This document shows, piece by piece, positions 54,242 to 62,601 of a stretch of DNA of 64,000 bases; the stretch's first letter is position 1, and every line of letters begins with the position of its first letter. Source of the DNA: Bacillota bacterium (GTDB taxonomy: Bacteria; Bacillota; Clostridia; Lachnospirales; Lachnospiraceae); assembly GCA_023398375.1 (NCBI GenBank), contig JAEWSH010000061.1, positions 1 through 64,000 of the forward strand, written 5' to 3'. The notes beneath the pieces are model-generated. The model was not told the origin of the DNA. It made no database searches and saw nothing but the letters and a program-made list of their open reading frames with translations. Made by a program: the position numbers and the translations under genes.

Positions 54242-55732
54242 TCATGAATGGCGGTTCATATCCAAATCCAAAATTAAGTCTCTGCTCTTTCTCTGTTCAC
54301 GAATTTTTGTACATGCATAATCAATTCTCCTGCATTGTGTGTTGGGCCACATAAAGCAATCATTTGTATGCTTTTCAGTCCATGCAAATTCCCCATCAGG
54401 TGAATATAATGTGGCATTTCTTATCACAATATTATTCAGATAGATACCCTCATCGGTATTATATAGTGTAATTTCTTCCCAATCCTCTGTAAAGTTCACG
54501 CCTGTCTGATTTTTTTTAATATTATCAGGATAATCAATTGCATAATCCTGATATAAACTAAGATTGCTTCCATCTTTTTTAGCAAACATCACTTCAAATT
54601 CTGCCATATCAACAATCTTATTGTTATCCGTTTTATCAATGATAGATAATCTTCCCATACCATCTTGAAAAGAGCAATCCAAAATCAATTGATAATCATG
54701 TGTATGATCTAATACAACAGAGGATTCAAACCATGATACCTTCTGATTTGTTCTAAGAAGATTATAGAAAAGATGCCAGTTCTGTACATCGCCCGAAAAA
54801 CAAAATCCTGCATCAATACAATTTAAAAATTCCTGTTTCTCATCATATACATCAACACCTAGAAAAATATAACTGTTTGTCCATTTCTGGTCGCTTTTAC
54901 GCCTCATATTCAACTCGATCCGGCTCATATTGAACTCAAAAGATGCTTTATTGTAACCGATTTTAGAATAAACCACATATGCTGGTCCATCATTATCGCC
55001 TTGATATCTTCCGCTATTAGTAAATCCAAGATTTGTATTTGATTTGGAAGCTGCATCTATATAATGTCTTGTAATTTCTCTGGGTCTGGTGATTGCGGTT
55101 CCTATTACTACTGCAAATACTCCTGTATTCAATGTTCTTATAAAATCATCCGTATTCCATATACCACCTTCCGCAATGACAGGTTTTTCAATTGTTCCAA
55201 TCAGACCTCTCATCATATCATAATTAGGAAGCGAAATTCCCTTTGTATAAGGTGTATATCCACTCATCGTGGTTGCAATAATGTCAAAGCCTATCTTGTC
55301 AGCATGCTGTCCTTCTTTCATACAAGAACAATCTGCCATAAAAAGCTGATTTGGGTACTTTTCTCTCACTTCCGCAAAAAATTCATCTAAGGTCTTACCT
55401 CCCGGGCGAATGCGGTCAGTTGCATCTATCGCTATAATATCTGTTTCGCATACCACGAGCTCATCTACCTCTTTAATGGTTGGCGTGATATATACATTAC
55501 TTCCTTCGTATTCTCTTTTTATTATACCAATAACCGGCAGTGATACAAGTTTCTTTATTTCTCTGATATCTTCCACACTATTAGCGCGTATTCCTGAGGC
55601 TCCGCCGGCCATTGCTGAATAAGCCATTTTCGACATAATATAGGAGCTATGGAGAGGTTCCTCGTTGAGCGCCTGGCAGGAAACAATCAATCCTCCCCGT
55701 ATCTTGTTCAGTATTTCATCTTTTTTCATCAT
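54242..55732 (-). CDS. NanE-type epimerase with an extra C-terminal domain
   Basis: A 496-residue protein. Residues 1-233 match N-acetylmannosamine-6-phosphate 2-epimerase (NanE): Lys72 in GIIKREY, ITPTIKEVDEL, DCSC near 134-137 and Glu188 in IAEGGIW. NanE alone is about 230 residues. Residues 234-496 form a beta-rich domain (GPAYVVYSKIGYNKASFEFNMSRIEL and others) that was not recognised. GGAG lies upstream; a second ATG at 55729 is equally possible. It is first of the nanE-PhnP-RpiR transcript. Confidence 0.85.
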   Translation of the reverse strand: MMKKDEILNKIRGGLIVSCQALNEEPLHSSYIMSKMAYSAMAGGASGIRANSVEDIREIKKLVSLPVIGIIKREYEGSNVYITPTIKEVDELVVCETDIIAIDATDRIRPGGKTLDEFFAEVREKYPNQLFMADCSCMKEGQHADKIGFDIIATTMSGYTPYTKGISLPNYDMMRGLIGTIEKPVIAEGGIWNTDDFIRTLNTGVFAVVIGTAITRPREITRHYIDAASKSNTNLGFTNSGRYQGDNDGPAYVVYSKIGYNKASFEFNMSRIELNMRRKSDQKWTNSYIFLGVDVYDEKQEFLNCIDAGFCFSGDVQNWHLFYNLLRTNQKVSWFESSVVLDHTHDYQLILDCSFQDGMGRLSIIDKTDNNKIVDMAEFEVMFAKKDGSNLSLYQDYAIDYPDNIKKNQTGVNFTEDWEEITLYNTDEGIYLNNIVIRNATLYSPDGEFAWTEKHTNDCFMWPNTQCRRIDYACTKIREQRKSRDLILDLDMNRHS

Positions 55733-55783
55733 ATTTTCTCCATTCCTCCCTGCTTCATTTATAACGCAAATAAATTATTTACC

Positions 55784-55811
55784 ATTATATCCTACATACT
55801 TTTATTTTCAA
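55784..55811 (-). promoter_or_regulatory. promoter of the NanE operon
   Basis: On the minus strand TTGAAA (55806-55811) and TATAAT (55784-55789) have 16-base spacing, as in the GH20 operon promoter. The 55812-55975 sequence upstream shows no gene. Confidence 0.65.
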
Positions 55812-55975
55812 TCAATTAGCAAATTTCTGTAATTACTTTCACACATCCAACCATCTGCACAAAAAATGACCCGTCAACAAAATAATATTTTGTGCATAAT
55901 GATGCTCTTTTTCAGAGGTACTTACACGAACCATATCAGGGTTGTATTTTATCTGATTGTGAAACTATGAGAAAC

Positions 55976-56014
55976 ACAAAAAAGAGCTGATCTCCTTTAC
56001 GGAAATGATCAGCT
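55976..56014 (-). terminator. terminator of the DUF1848 operon
   Basis: On the minus strand AGCTGATC pairs with GATCAGCT around a 14-base loop, followed by six T. Confidence 0.85.
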
Positions 56015-56060
56015 TTATCAGTTTAAATAGCTATGAGACACAAATAAAATTGTTTCCATC

Positions 56061-57020
56061 CTATCTCATTTCTATTTTATTATAATTAAACATACTTATC
56101 TGTCCCTCTATTAGAGACGCTGCTTTTCTCACATAAATGTTATCTTTCTTACCTACTTTCCCGCACAGTAGCGGTGAATTTTTGTCATATAAAGCAACTT
56201 TTTCTTTTACCGTTATCCCGTTATGATTTGCATAGCAATATTTACAACCATTCAGACAGGAATCATATGCCCCGATATCAATACTTTCAATACAGCCACA
56301 TTCTCTCCTCTGATTTTTATCTTTTTCTGCCTTGATAGGGTACCCAACTATCTGCTCTATCAATGTTCTATCTATGCAGTTACTTTGCTGTATACCACAA
56401 GAAGATAAATCTATTTTCTCGGCACATGCAGCGATCTGCATATTATTATCTTTAGCAATTTTTGTTAGCCTGGAAGCAAATTTTTGAACCTCCTGGTTCT
56501 CTATCTCTAATGCATTCATAATTTTCAGATTCTCTTTTATTTTCGCATAGAAATCAACAAAACTGATAACAACTCTGTCACAATACCCATTTAATTCCGT
56601 TGCAATTTCATGAAACGCCTTGATATGGTAATCTTGTGTATACTTATTAGTAATGATAATCGGATCGTATCGCCAGATTACTTTCTCTTTTCCGATCAGA
56701 GAAGATAAGCGTTGAAATACTGGTATTATTACTTCTCTCTTATTTGGCAGACACGGCTCGATATCTTTTCCATATCCTGTTAGAGTAAACTGAAAGTAAA
56801 ATTTATAATCGTTTAATCTATCTAATTTATTCATCATAGATTCCGGATTTTTTGTCCAAAATACAATACAGTCTACTACCTCTGGTGAAATATCTATCCT
56901 GCTTATCTGGTGTGTATTCATCGGATTCCTGATATACAAATATCCCTCTTTGATCCTGTTCAAAAACCATTCAGAATAGTAGTTGGGTATATCTGTACGC
57001 CGGCTGACACTTAATATCAT
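56061..57020 (-). CDS. DUF1848 family protein, iron-sulfur candidate
   Basis: A 319-residue protein of unknown function. The N-terminus ILSVSRRTDIPNYYSEWF and CIVFWTKNPESMM match DUF1848. Near the C-terminus DSCLNGCKYCYANH carries a CX3CX2C motif like that of radical SAM enzymes, here C-terminal rather than N-terminal, with CGC just before it. AAAGGT precedes the ATG. It is last in a three-gene group with the lipoprotein and Fpg-like genes. Confidence 0.9.
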   Translation of the reverse strand: MILSVSRRTDIPNYYSEWFLNRIKEGYLYIRNPMNTHQISRIDISPEVVDCIVFWTKNPESMMNKLDRLNDYKFYFQFTLTGYGKDIEPCLPNKREVIIPVFQRLSSLIGKEKVIWRYDPIIITNKYTQDYHIKAFHEIATELNGYCDRVVISFVDFYAKIKENLKIMNALEIENQEVQKFASRLTKIAKDNNMQIAACAEKIDLSSCGIQQSNCIDRTLIEQIVGYPIKAEKDKNQRRECGCIESIDIGAYDSCLNGCKYCYANHNGITVKEKVALYDKNSPLLCGKVGKKDNIYVRKAASLIEGQISMFNYNKIEMR

Positions 57021-57053
57021 ACTCTTGACCTTTCCAGCATTTTACAGTGTTCA

Positions 57054-57860
57054 TTATTGTACCGCTAATTCTTCTTTTTTAATAAGTGACTTTTTTAAAA
57101 TCCAATATAGAATTGAGCCTAATGGTAATCCAAAATAGAATTGAACGACACCACTTGGATATAAAAGCAATCTGGAATATGAAATAAGGGAAACCTGAAA
57201 ACCCATTTTTATATTTCCATTAAAGTCTATTGTTAAGTAACCCCATATATAAACAATTATAATCAAAATCATCCACAAAGGTTTAATTTTAATTTTCGAT
57301 TTCATACAATTAATCAAGGTCAGTATCGTAAATAAAATAAATATAAGACTTACTGCCAATAATATCCACTGTACAGCATTAAACTCTTTAAAATAAGGGA
57401 GCTTACCAATCGGTGTATTATAATCCATATATTCTGCATATGTTTTCATACTGAACGTGTAGATTCCTGCTCCACCGTCATCTTCAAGATACACGATATT
57501 CACTACATAGGACTCTTGTTCTGTATCTATCTTATATTGACACTCTATGGTCTTTGTTGATGCATTTGAATTAATCTTATTACTCTTTGTATGAATGCCT
57601 GACAATTGATATGTATACTCTTCTCCTTGATAAGTACTCACTAACTCTCTGAACCCTGCTTCAAACTTTGCTTCACTCGCTGCATTTGGATATAGTAAAG
57701 CGTATGCAGCTTCTGCGTCCTGATTCTTTATGCATGAAATCATTTGTTCCAGATCGTTATCTACTTTTTCATTTTTGAATACCTCATAGTTATTCGCACA
57801 TCCCATAAGAATTATTACAAATATAACTATAAATAATATCGCATTTAGTTTCTTTTTCAC
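57054..57860 (-). CDS. lipoprotein with C-terminal membrane helices
   Basis: A 268-residue protein. The N-terminus has a signal helix and lipobox LMGC (Cys21). A soluble domain of about 120 residues, rich in charged and Tyr residues, resembles DUF3887/DUF4019-type small alpha-beta domains. Three or four C-terminal membrane helices follow (about 164-250). The start codon is GTG after AGGAGAGATGT. Its role is unknown. Confidence 0.72.
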   Translation of the reverse strand: MKKKLNAILFIVIFVIILMGCANNYEVFKNEKVDNDLEQMISCIKNQDAEAAYALLYPNAASEAKFEAGFRELVSTYQGEEYTYQLSGIHTKSNKINSNASTKTIECQYKIDTEQESYVVNIVYLEDDGGAGIYTFSMKTYAEYMDYNTPIGKLPYFKEFNAVQWILLAVSLIFILFTILTLINCMKSKIKIKPLWMILIIIVYIWGYLTIDFNGNIKMGFQVSLISYSRLLLYPSGVVQFYFGLPLGSILYWILKKSLIKKEELAVQ

Positions 57861-57869
57861 ACATCTCTC

Positions 57870-58697
57870 CTAGTATTTCATCAGCGGCTGACACAAAGGG
57901 CAATAATAGACACTTCCGCCAAGATACGCTTCTTTTATAATTTTATTATTACATTTTGGACATCCTGATTGAACAGTGTTTTTCGACATTTTCACGTTAT
58001 ATCCACCGTTTCGTCCAAAGATATCCTTTTCTGTATTACGTCCGCACGCTTCATCCATATTGTGCAAAACTGTATCAATACATTCTAGTAAATATTCTTT
58101 CTCAGATTCACTCATGGTATTGATTTTACGTTTTGGATGGATACCTGCTTCAAATAGAATGTCCTGTAATACACCATTTCCAATTCCCGGAAATCGCTGT
58201 TCCGTGGCAAGGAAAGATTTTGCACTCAAATTCGGTTTCACTTTACTAAATATTTTTCTATAATATTCTTTAAACTCTGGTGAAAATGGAGAAATTGCCT
58301 GTCTGCTTTTTATGTAGTATTCATTATCATAATTTCCATAATACAGATGAATTCCACCGTACATTGCCACAGTGAAAACCAATGCCGAACCATCTTCTAA
58401 TTCAATTAGTAACTGATGATTCTTCGGCACTTCATCACCTGCTACGAGCCTTACATTAACGCCATCATTAAAACATAACTTATAATCGTTGTCAAAAGCT
58501 ATTTGAACAAATATTCCAAATCCTTCTGCCGATACAATTTTGCTATCTTTTATTACGGCATCATAGTTTGCCGGATCACCATTGTACCAACAAAATTTAT
58601 GATCCTTAGACGGTGGTAACACTTTGTTGATTTTTTTACCCGCCGTATAGTCATTAAGTTGCCTTGCAACATTCAGAACCTCTGGTAATTCTAACAT
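57870..58697 (-). CDS. Fpg/Nei-like protein lacking catalytic residues
   Basis: A 275-residue member of the formamidopyrimidine-DNA glycosylase family by layout: an N-terminal MLELPEV segment, a helix-two-turn-helix (RFPGIGNGVLQDILFEAGIHP) and a C-terminal zinc finger with CPKC and CPLC. The Pro that follows Met in active enzymes (MPELPEV) is Leu; the hairpin Lys is absent (AEGFGIF, residues 57-63) and the finger Arg is Ser (LGGSVYYC). GGGGAG precedes the ATG, so the start is secure. It may bind DNA without cutting it, or act differently. Confidence 0.85.
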   Translation of the reverse strand: MLELPEVLNVARQLNDYTAGKKINKVLPPSKDHKFCWYNGDPANYDAVIKDSKIVSAEGFGIFVQIAFDNDYKLCFNDGVNVRLVAGDEVPKNHQLLIELEDGSALVFTVAMYGGIHLYYGNYDNEYYIKSRQAISPFSPEFKEYYRKIFSKVKPNLSAKSFLATEQRFPGIGNGVLQDILFEAGIHPKRKINTMSESEKEYLLECIDTVLHNMDEACGRNTEKDIFGRNGGYNVKMSKNTVQSGCPKCNNKIIKEAYLGGSVYYCPLCQPLMKY

Positions 58698-58730
58698 ATA
58701 TTTTTCTCCCCTTCATTTTATGTACCAAAA

Positions 58731-58739
58731 TTATCCACA
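58731..58739 (+). promoter_or_regulatory. single DnaA-box match upstream of the Fpg-like gene
   Basis: TTATCCACA matches the consensus perfectly, in the leader of the Fpg-like gene. One copy alone may be chance. Confidence 0.35.
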
Positions 58740-58817
58740 AGATTTTGTTTCAATAATTATATCATAGCAACAATTATAAATCATTTTAATTTTATATTGT
58801 AATACATAATTGGCCAG

Positions 58818-58858
58818 TAAAAAAGGGATAAGGTCTGTTTCCTGACTCTATCCCTTTT
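58818..58858 (-). terminator. intrinsic terminator of the GH31-ABC operon
   Basis: AAAAGGGATA pairs with TATCCCTTTT around an 18-base loop, followed on the minus strand by six T. Confidence 0.88.
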
Positions 58859-58860
58859 AC

Positions 58861-60849
58861 TTATATCACGATATTTCGTATATTTTTGTTTAAATCTATC
58901 TCTTTGCAATAACCATCATCATTATATAATTCATAGTTTTGCCCCGTTTCTGCATAATGATAGACTTTCAGATTCTCATAATCAATGCCATCAACTGATT
59001 CAGCAGCTTCTGCCAATGGCAGCAGATATCCTTTTCTTATGAATATAACAACTTCATCCAAGCCTATTTCTACATAATGATATCCCTTTGGTATAATCTG
59101 TTCCTCAATAACCTGTGGATTTTTAAAACGCAATTGTTTCATCTCCTCAGGCAGATAAATGTTTCTCCCTATTGCATTCTGCTCATACACAGGTGCGATC
59201 ATAACGCTTTCTCCAATCATTAACTGGTCTTCAATCCTTCTTGCAATTTTATCTCCCGGAAATAAAAAGCCTAATGGTCTGCAATACATACCTCCCCTTA
59301 CTGCTGCCTTGATGAACTCACTGTAAATATAAGGCAGAAGCCTATATCTTAAAGCTATCAGATTTCTGAACTGTTCCATCTTTTCAAATCTGTATACTTC
59401 CTGACGCCTGGTACCTTTTGCCGCATGGTTGCGCATCAATGGTGTAAATATTCCTACCGCCATCCATCGCAAGAGTAAATCTTCTGTTACGTCAGAACCA
59501 AATCCCCCTATATCTGCTCCCGTATATAGAAATCCACACATATTCAATGAAGGCATCATCTTGATATTTAACAGAATATGTGACCACCATGACAGATTAT
59601 CACCTGTCCAGATTCCGCCATAGCGGTGCATCCCAATATAAGAGGCTCTGGAAAACAATAAAATCCTTTTATCCGGTTCTAATCTGTCAAATGCTTCCCC
59701 TGCGGATCTCGTCATATAATATCCAAACAAATTATGCACTTTATCATGGCGGATTTTCTTTCCTTTGTAATTATGGTAGAAGCTTGCATAATCCTCCGGA
59801 TTCTTGGAAATAGTGGCTACCAGATCCTGTAACTCAAAGAATGTATTCACATCCAGGTTCATATTCCTATAACGCTCAAGCTGACTGAATACTTTTTTGA
59901 GTCTCTTTTCTGAATAAAAAATAGCCGGTTCATTCATATCATTCCAAAATCCTTCTATTCCTTTATCCAAAAGTATTTTGTATTTATCACCGAACCATCT
60001 TCCGGCATCTTCATTGAGCATATCCGGAAACAGACATTTTCCCGGCCATACGCCTACCACAAAATTTTCATTTTTTTCATCCTTACAGAAATAATCATTT
60101 GCAATTCCTTCTTCATAGATGTCATAACCTTCTTCGATCTTTACTCCGCCATCAATAATGGGAACCAAATGAATTCCATTGTCTTTCATTTCCTGGACAA
60201 ATGTTTCAAAATCAGGAAAGTCTTTTGTATTTATTGTAAAATCTTTATATCTTTCCATATAATCGATATCCAGATAAATACTGTCCAGCGGAATGTGGTT
60301 CTCCCGGTGAAGACGGGCAACTTCCCTGACTTCATCAGCAGTTTCATAGCTCCATCTGCTCTGTCCATAGCCAAAAGCCCATTTCGGCGGAATATAGCTT
60401 CTTCCGATCAGTGTTCTGAACTGATTTACAATAGTATCGGGGCTGTTCCCCTCAATCATATATATTTCATAATCATCACTGCGTACTGTAAGGATCAGAG
60501 CCTCCATCCTGGTATATCCGATATCAAAAATAACGCTGGATGGTGTATCGATAAAGATTCCAAACGATTCCTTCCCATCCACGATAATAAAGTTATGTGC
60601 TCCATATAGAGAACGGACATCTTCCCGGTGAATTGGGTCATCCGTGCAGTTGCTTTCATAGATCCAGCCACGCTTATTGATTCCCCTGACATTTTCTCCA
60701 AGCCCATATACAATATCGTTATTGTCCATACGATAGGAAAAACTATTCCCATTCTGGCTCAAGTAATTGATCTGTCCTTTTTCCTGTAACGGTTTGTTCA
60801 GAACAGCATCCGTTTCGATCGGTTCTCCAAATCTATATCTGTTAATCAT
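58861..60849 (-). CDS. glycoside hydrolase family 31 alpha-glycosidase
   Basis: A 662-residue intracellular enzyme. An N-terminal beta domain (galactose-mutarotase-like) precedes the TIM barrel. The nucleophile Asp304 is in WNDMNEP; the acid/base candidate Asp418 is in IWTGDN. GFGSDVT and RNHAAKGTRRQE are also typical. GH31 includes alpha-glucosidase, alpha-xylosidase and relatives, and the exact one cannot be fixed from sequence. GAGAGG precedes the ATG. It is last of an operon whose importer genes precede it. Confidence 0.93.
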   Translation of the reverse strand: MINRYRFGEPIETDAVLNKPLQEKGQINYLSQNGNSFSYRMDNNDIVYGLGENVRGINKRGWIYESNCTDDPIHREDVRSLYGAHNFIIVDGKESFGIFIDTPSSVIFDIGYTRMEALILTVRSDDYEIYMIEGNSPDTIVNQFRTLIGRSYIPPKWAFGYGQSRWSYETADEVREVARLHRENHIPLDSIYLDIDYMERYKDFTINTKDFPDFETFVQEMKDNGIHLVPIIDGGVKIEEGYDIYEEGIANDYFCKDEKNENFVVGVWPGKCLFPDMLNEDAGRWFGDKYKILLDKGIEGFWNDMNEPAIFYSEKRLKKVFSQLERYRNMNLDVNTFFELQDLVATISKNPEDYASFYHNYKGKKIRHDKVHNLFGYYMTRSAGEAFDRLEPDKRILLFSRASYIGMHRYGGIWTGDNLSWWSHILLNIKMMPSLNMCGFLYTGADIGGFGSDVTEDLLLRWMAVGIFTPLMRNHAAKGTRRQEVYRFEKMEQFRNLIALRYRLLPYIYSEFIKAAVRGGMYCRPLGFLFPGDKIARRIEDQLMIGESVMIAPVYEQNAIGRNIYLPEEMKQLRFKNPQVIEEQIIPKGYHYVEIGLDEVVIFIRKGYLLPLAEAAESVDGIDYENLKVYHYAETGQNYELYNDDGYCKEIDLNKNIRNIVI

Positions 60850-60863
60850 CTTAAATCCTCTCT

Positions 60864-61688
60864 TTATCCTTTAATTCCGCCGGCCATCATTCCTTCTTTC
60901 AGGTTTTTCTGAGCAGCAATATACACAATAATGATTGGTATCATTGAAATCAGGCTTCCTGCCATTAATACATTGTATTCTGTGCTGTACTGCCCATTCA
61001 AACTATTAAGGGCAAGCGTTAATGTCATTTTATTCTTTTCAGTCAGCATAAGCAGCGGCCACAAGTAATCATTCCAGCATTCCATGAATGTTGTGATAGC
61101 CAGTGTTGCGACAGCACTTTTGCACAAAGGCAGAATCACTACCCGGAATATCCTGAACAGACCTGCTCCGTCAATTCTTGCCGCTTCCATAAAGTCATTC
61201 GGAATGGTCCTCATTTGCTGAACAAGCATAAAAATACCGAATGCCTTGAACAGAGATGGTAAGATCACGCTTGGATATGTATTGATCAATCCCAGTTTAT
61301 TCATAATGACAAACAGCGGTATCAGGGTAACCTGAGTCGGAATCATCATGGATGCCAGATACAATTTCAGTAAGAGACCTGCTCCCGGAAATTTAATTTT
61401 AGTAAAAGCAAATGCTGCCATAGCAGAGGACAGAATCGTAATTACCGTATAACAAAAAGTAATAAAAAAACTATTTAATATGGCTTTTAAAAAAGGAAAT
61501 TTAGTAAATACCTTAGCATAAGCATCCGTAGTCGGCTTTTCAGGAATCCATTGAACAGGAATCTGCATCAATGCCCCCTTACTTTTAAATGAAGTCGATA
61601 CCATCCAGAAAAACGGTATCATAACAATGACGGCAATTAGACAGGAAATCAGAAATAATCCGGCATTCTTTTTCAATTCACGATTCAT
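60864..61688 (-). CDS. sugar ABC transporter permease (MalG type)
   Basis: A 274-residue permease with six helices and the EAA loop FMEAARIDGAGLFRIFRVVILP. It overlaps the preceding permease by 11 bases and precedes GH31 by 14 bases. This is the second sugar importer in the window; its membrane pair is distinct in sequence from the one at 47216-48932. No ATPase is encoded. Confidence 0.93.
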   Translation of the reverse strand: MNRELKKNAGLFLISCLIAVIVMIPFFWMVSTSFKSKGALMQIPVQWIPEKPTTDAYAKVFTKFPFLKAILNSFFITFCYTVITILSSAMAAFAFTKIKFPGAGLLLKLYLASMMIPTQVTLIPLFVIMNKLGLINTYPSVILPSLFKAFGIFMLVQQMRTIPNDFMEAARIDGAGLFRIFRVVILPLCKSAVATLAITTFMECWNDYLWPLLMLTEKNKMTLTLALNSLNGQYSTEYNVLMAGSLISMIPIIIVYIAAQKNLKEGMMAGGIKG

Positions 61689-62583
61689 AATGCACCCAGC
61701 CTTTCTGTAATTTCATCTGTAGAACAGTCAGCAAAAAGATAATAACGAACAACAGCCATGAATATGCTGCTGCATACCCCATTTTGAAATAGCTGAATCC
61801 ATAGGTGTAAATTCTCTCTACCATAACCTGGGTCGCTCCGTTAGGACCTCCTTCTGTCATGATCATGACCTGAGGAAACAACTGGAACGCATTAATCAGA
61901 GACATAACAAGGCAAAAGAAGATGGAAGGCGTGAGCAATGGCAGGGTAATCGTAAAAAAACGTTTGATGCTTCCTGCGCCATCTACCCTGGCCGCTTCGT
62001 AATAGCCTGCATCGATTGCCTTTAAACCAGATAAAAGGAACAAGCCGAAAAATCCCATATCCTTCCATACAGAAGCAAGCACAATGGCAGGCATCGCCCA
62101 TATTTCATCGGTCAGCCAGCTGGGGCCGTCTATTCCTGCGACAGCCAGAATCTGGTTTAAAATACCATATTGCGGACTTAAGACCCATTTCCATATCAGG
62201 CTTGCAGCTACCCATGATGTCAGCACAGGAATATAATACAAGACCCTGAATACGGTAATCCCTTTCATACGCTGATTCAGAATCGACGCTATTCCAAGAG
62301 ATGCTAAAAAAACAAGAGGAATATATAATATAATGTAGTATAACGTATGACCCAGTACTTTCCAGAATTCACTCCCTGCCAAGATCTGCTGATAATTGGC
62401 TATCCCAACAAAATGATTTCCAAGCGTATCCTGATTCAGCAGATCCAATCCATTCCAGTCTGTCATACTGATCATAACGGATATTATGATCGGCAGGAGA
62501 CTAAATAATATCATTCCTGTGAGACTGGGAGCAATAAATGGAACTGAATACATAAAAGCTTTTCTTTTTTTCCTGTCTTTCAT
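61678..62583 (-). CDS. sugar ABC transporter permease (MalF type)
   Basis: A 301-residue permease. The N-terminal RKKRKAFMYSVPFIAPSLTGM and the EAA motif YEAARVDGAGSIKRFFTITLP are typical. GGAG precedes the ATG. It works with the binding protein 18 bases upstream and the MalG-type permease downstream. Confidence 0.93.
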   Translation of the reverse strand: MKDRKKRKAFMYSVPFIAPSLTGMILFSLLPIIISVMISMTDWNGLDLLNQDTLGNHFVGIANYQQILAGSEFWKVLGHTLYYIILYIPLVFLASLGIASILNQRMKGITVFRVLYYIPVLTSWVAASLIWKWVLSPQYGILNQILAVAGIDGPSWLTDEIWAMPAIVLASVWKDMGFFGLFLLSGLKAIDAGYYEAARVDGAGSIKRFFTITLPLLTPSIFFCLVMSLINAFQLFPQVMIMTEGGPNGATQVMVERIYTYGFSYFKMGYAAAYSWLLFVIIFLLTVLQMKLQKGWVHYES

Positions 62584-62601
62584 AAAAACTCCAATCTAAG
62601 C

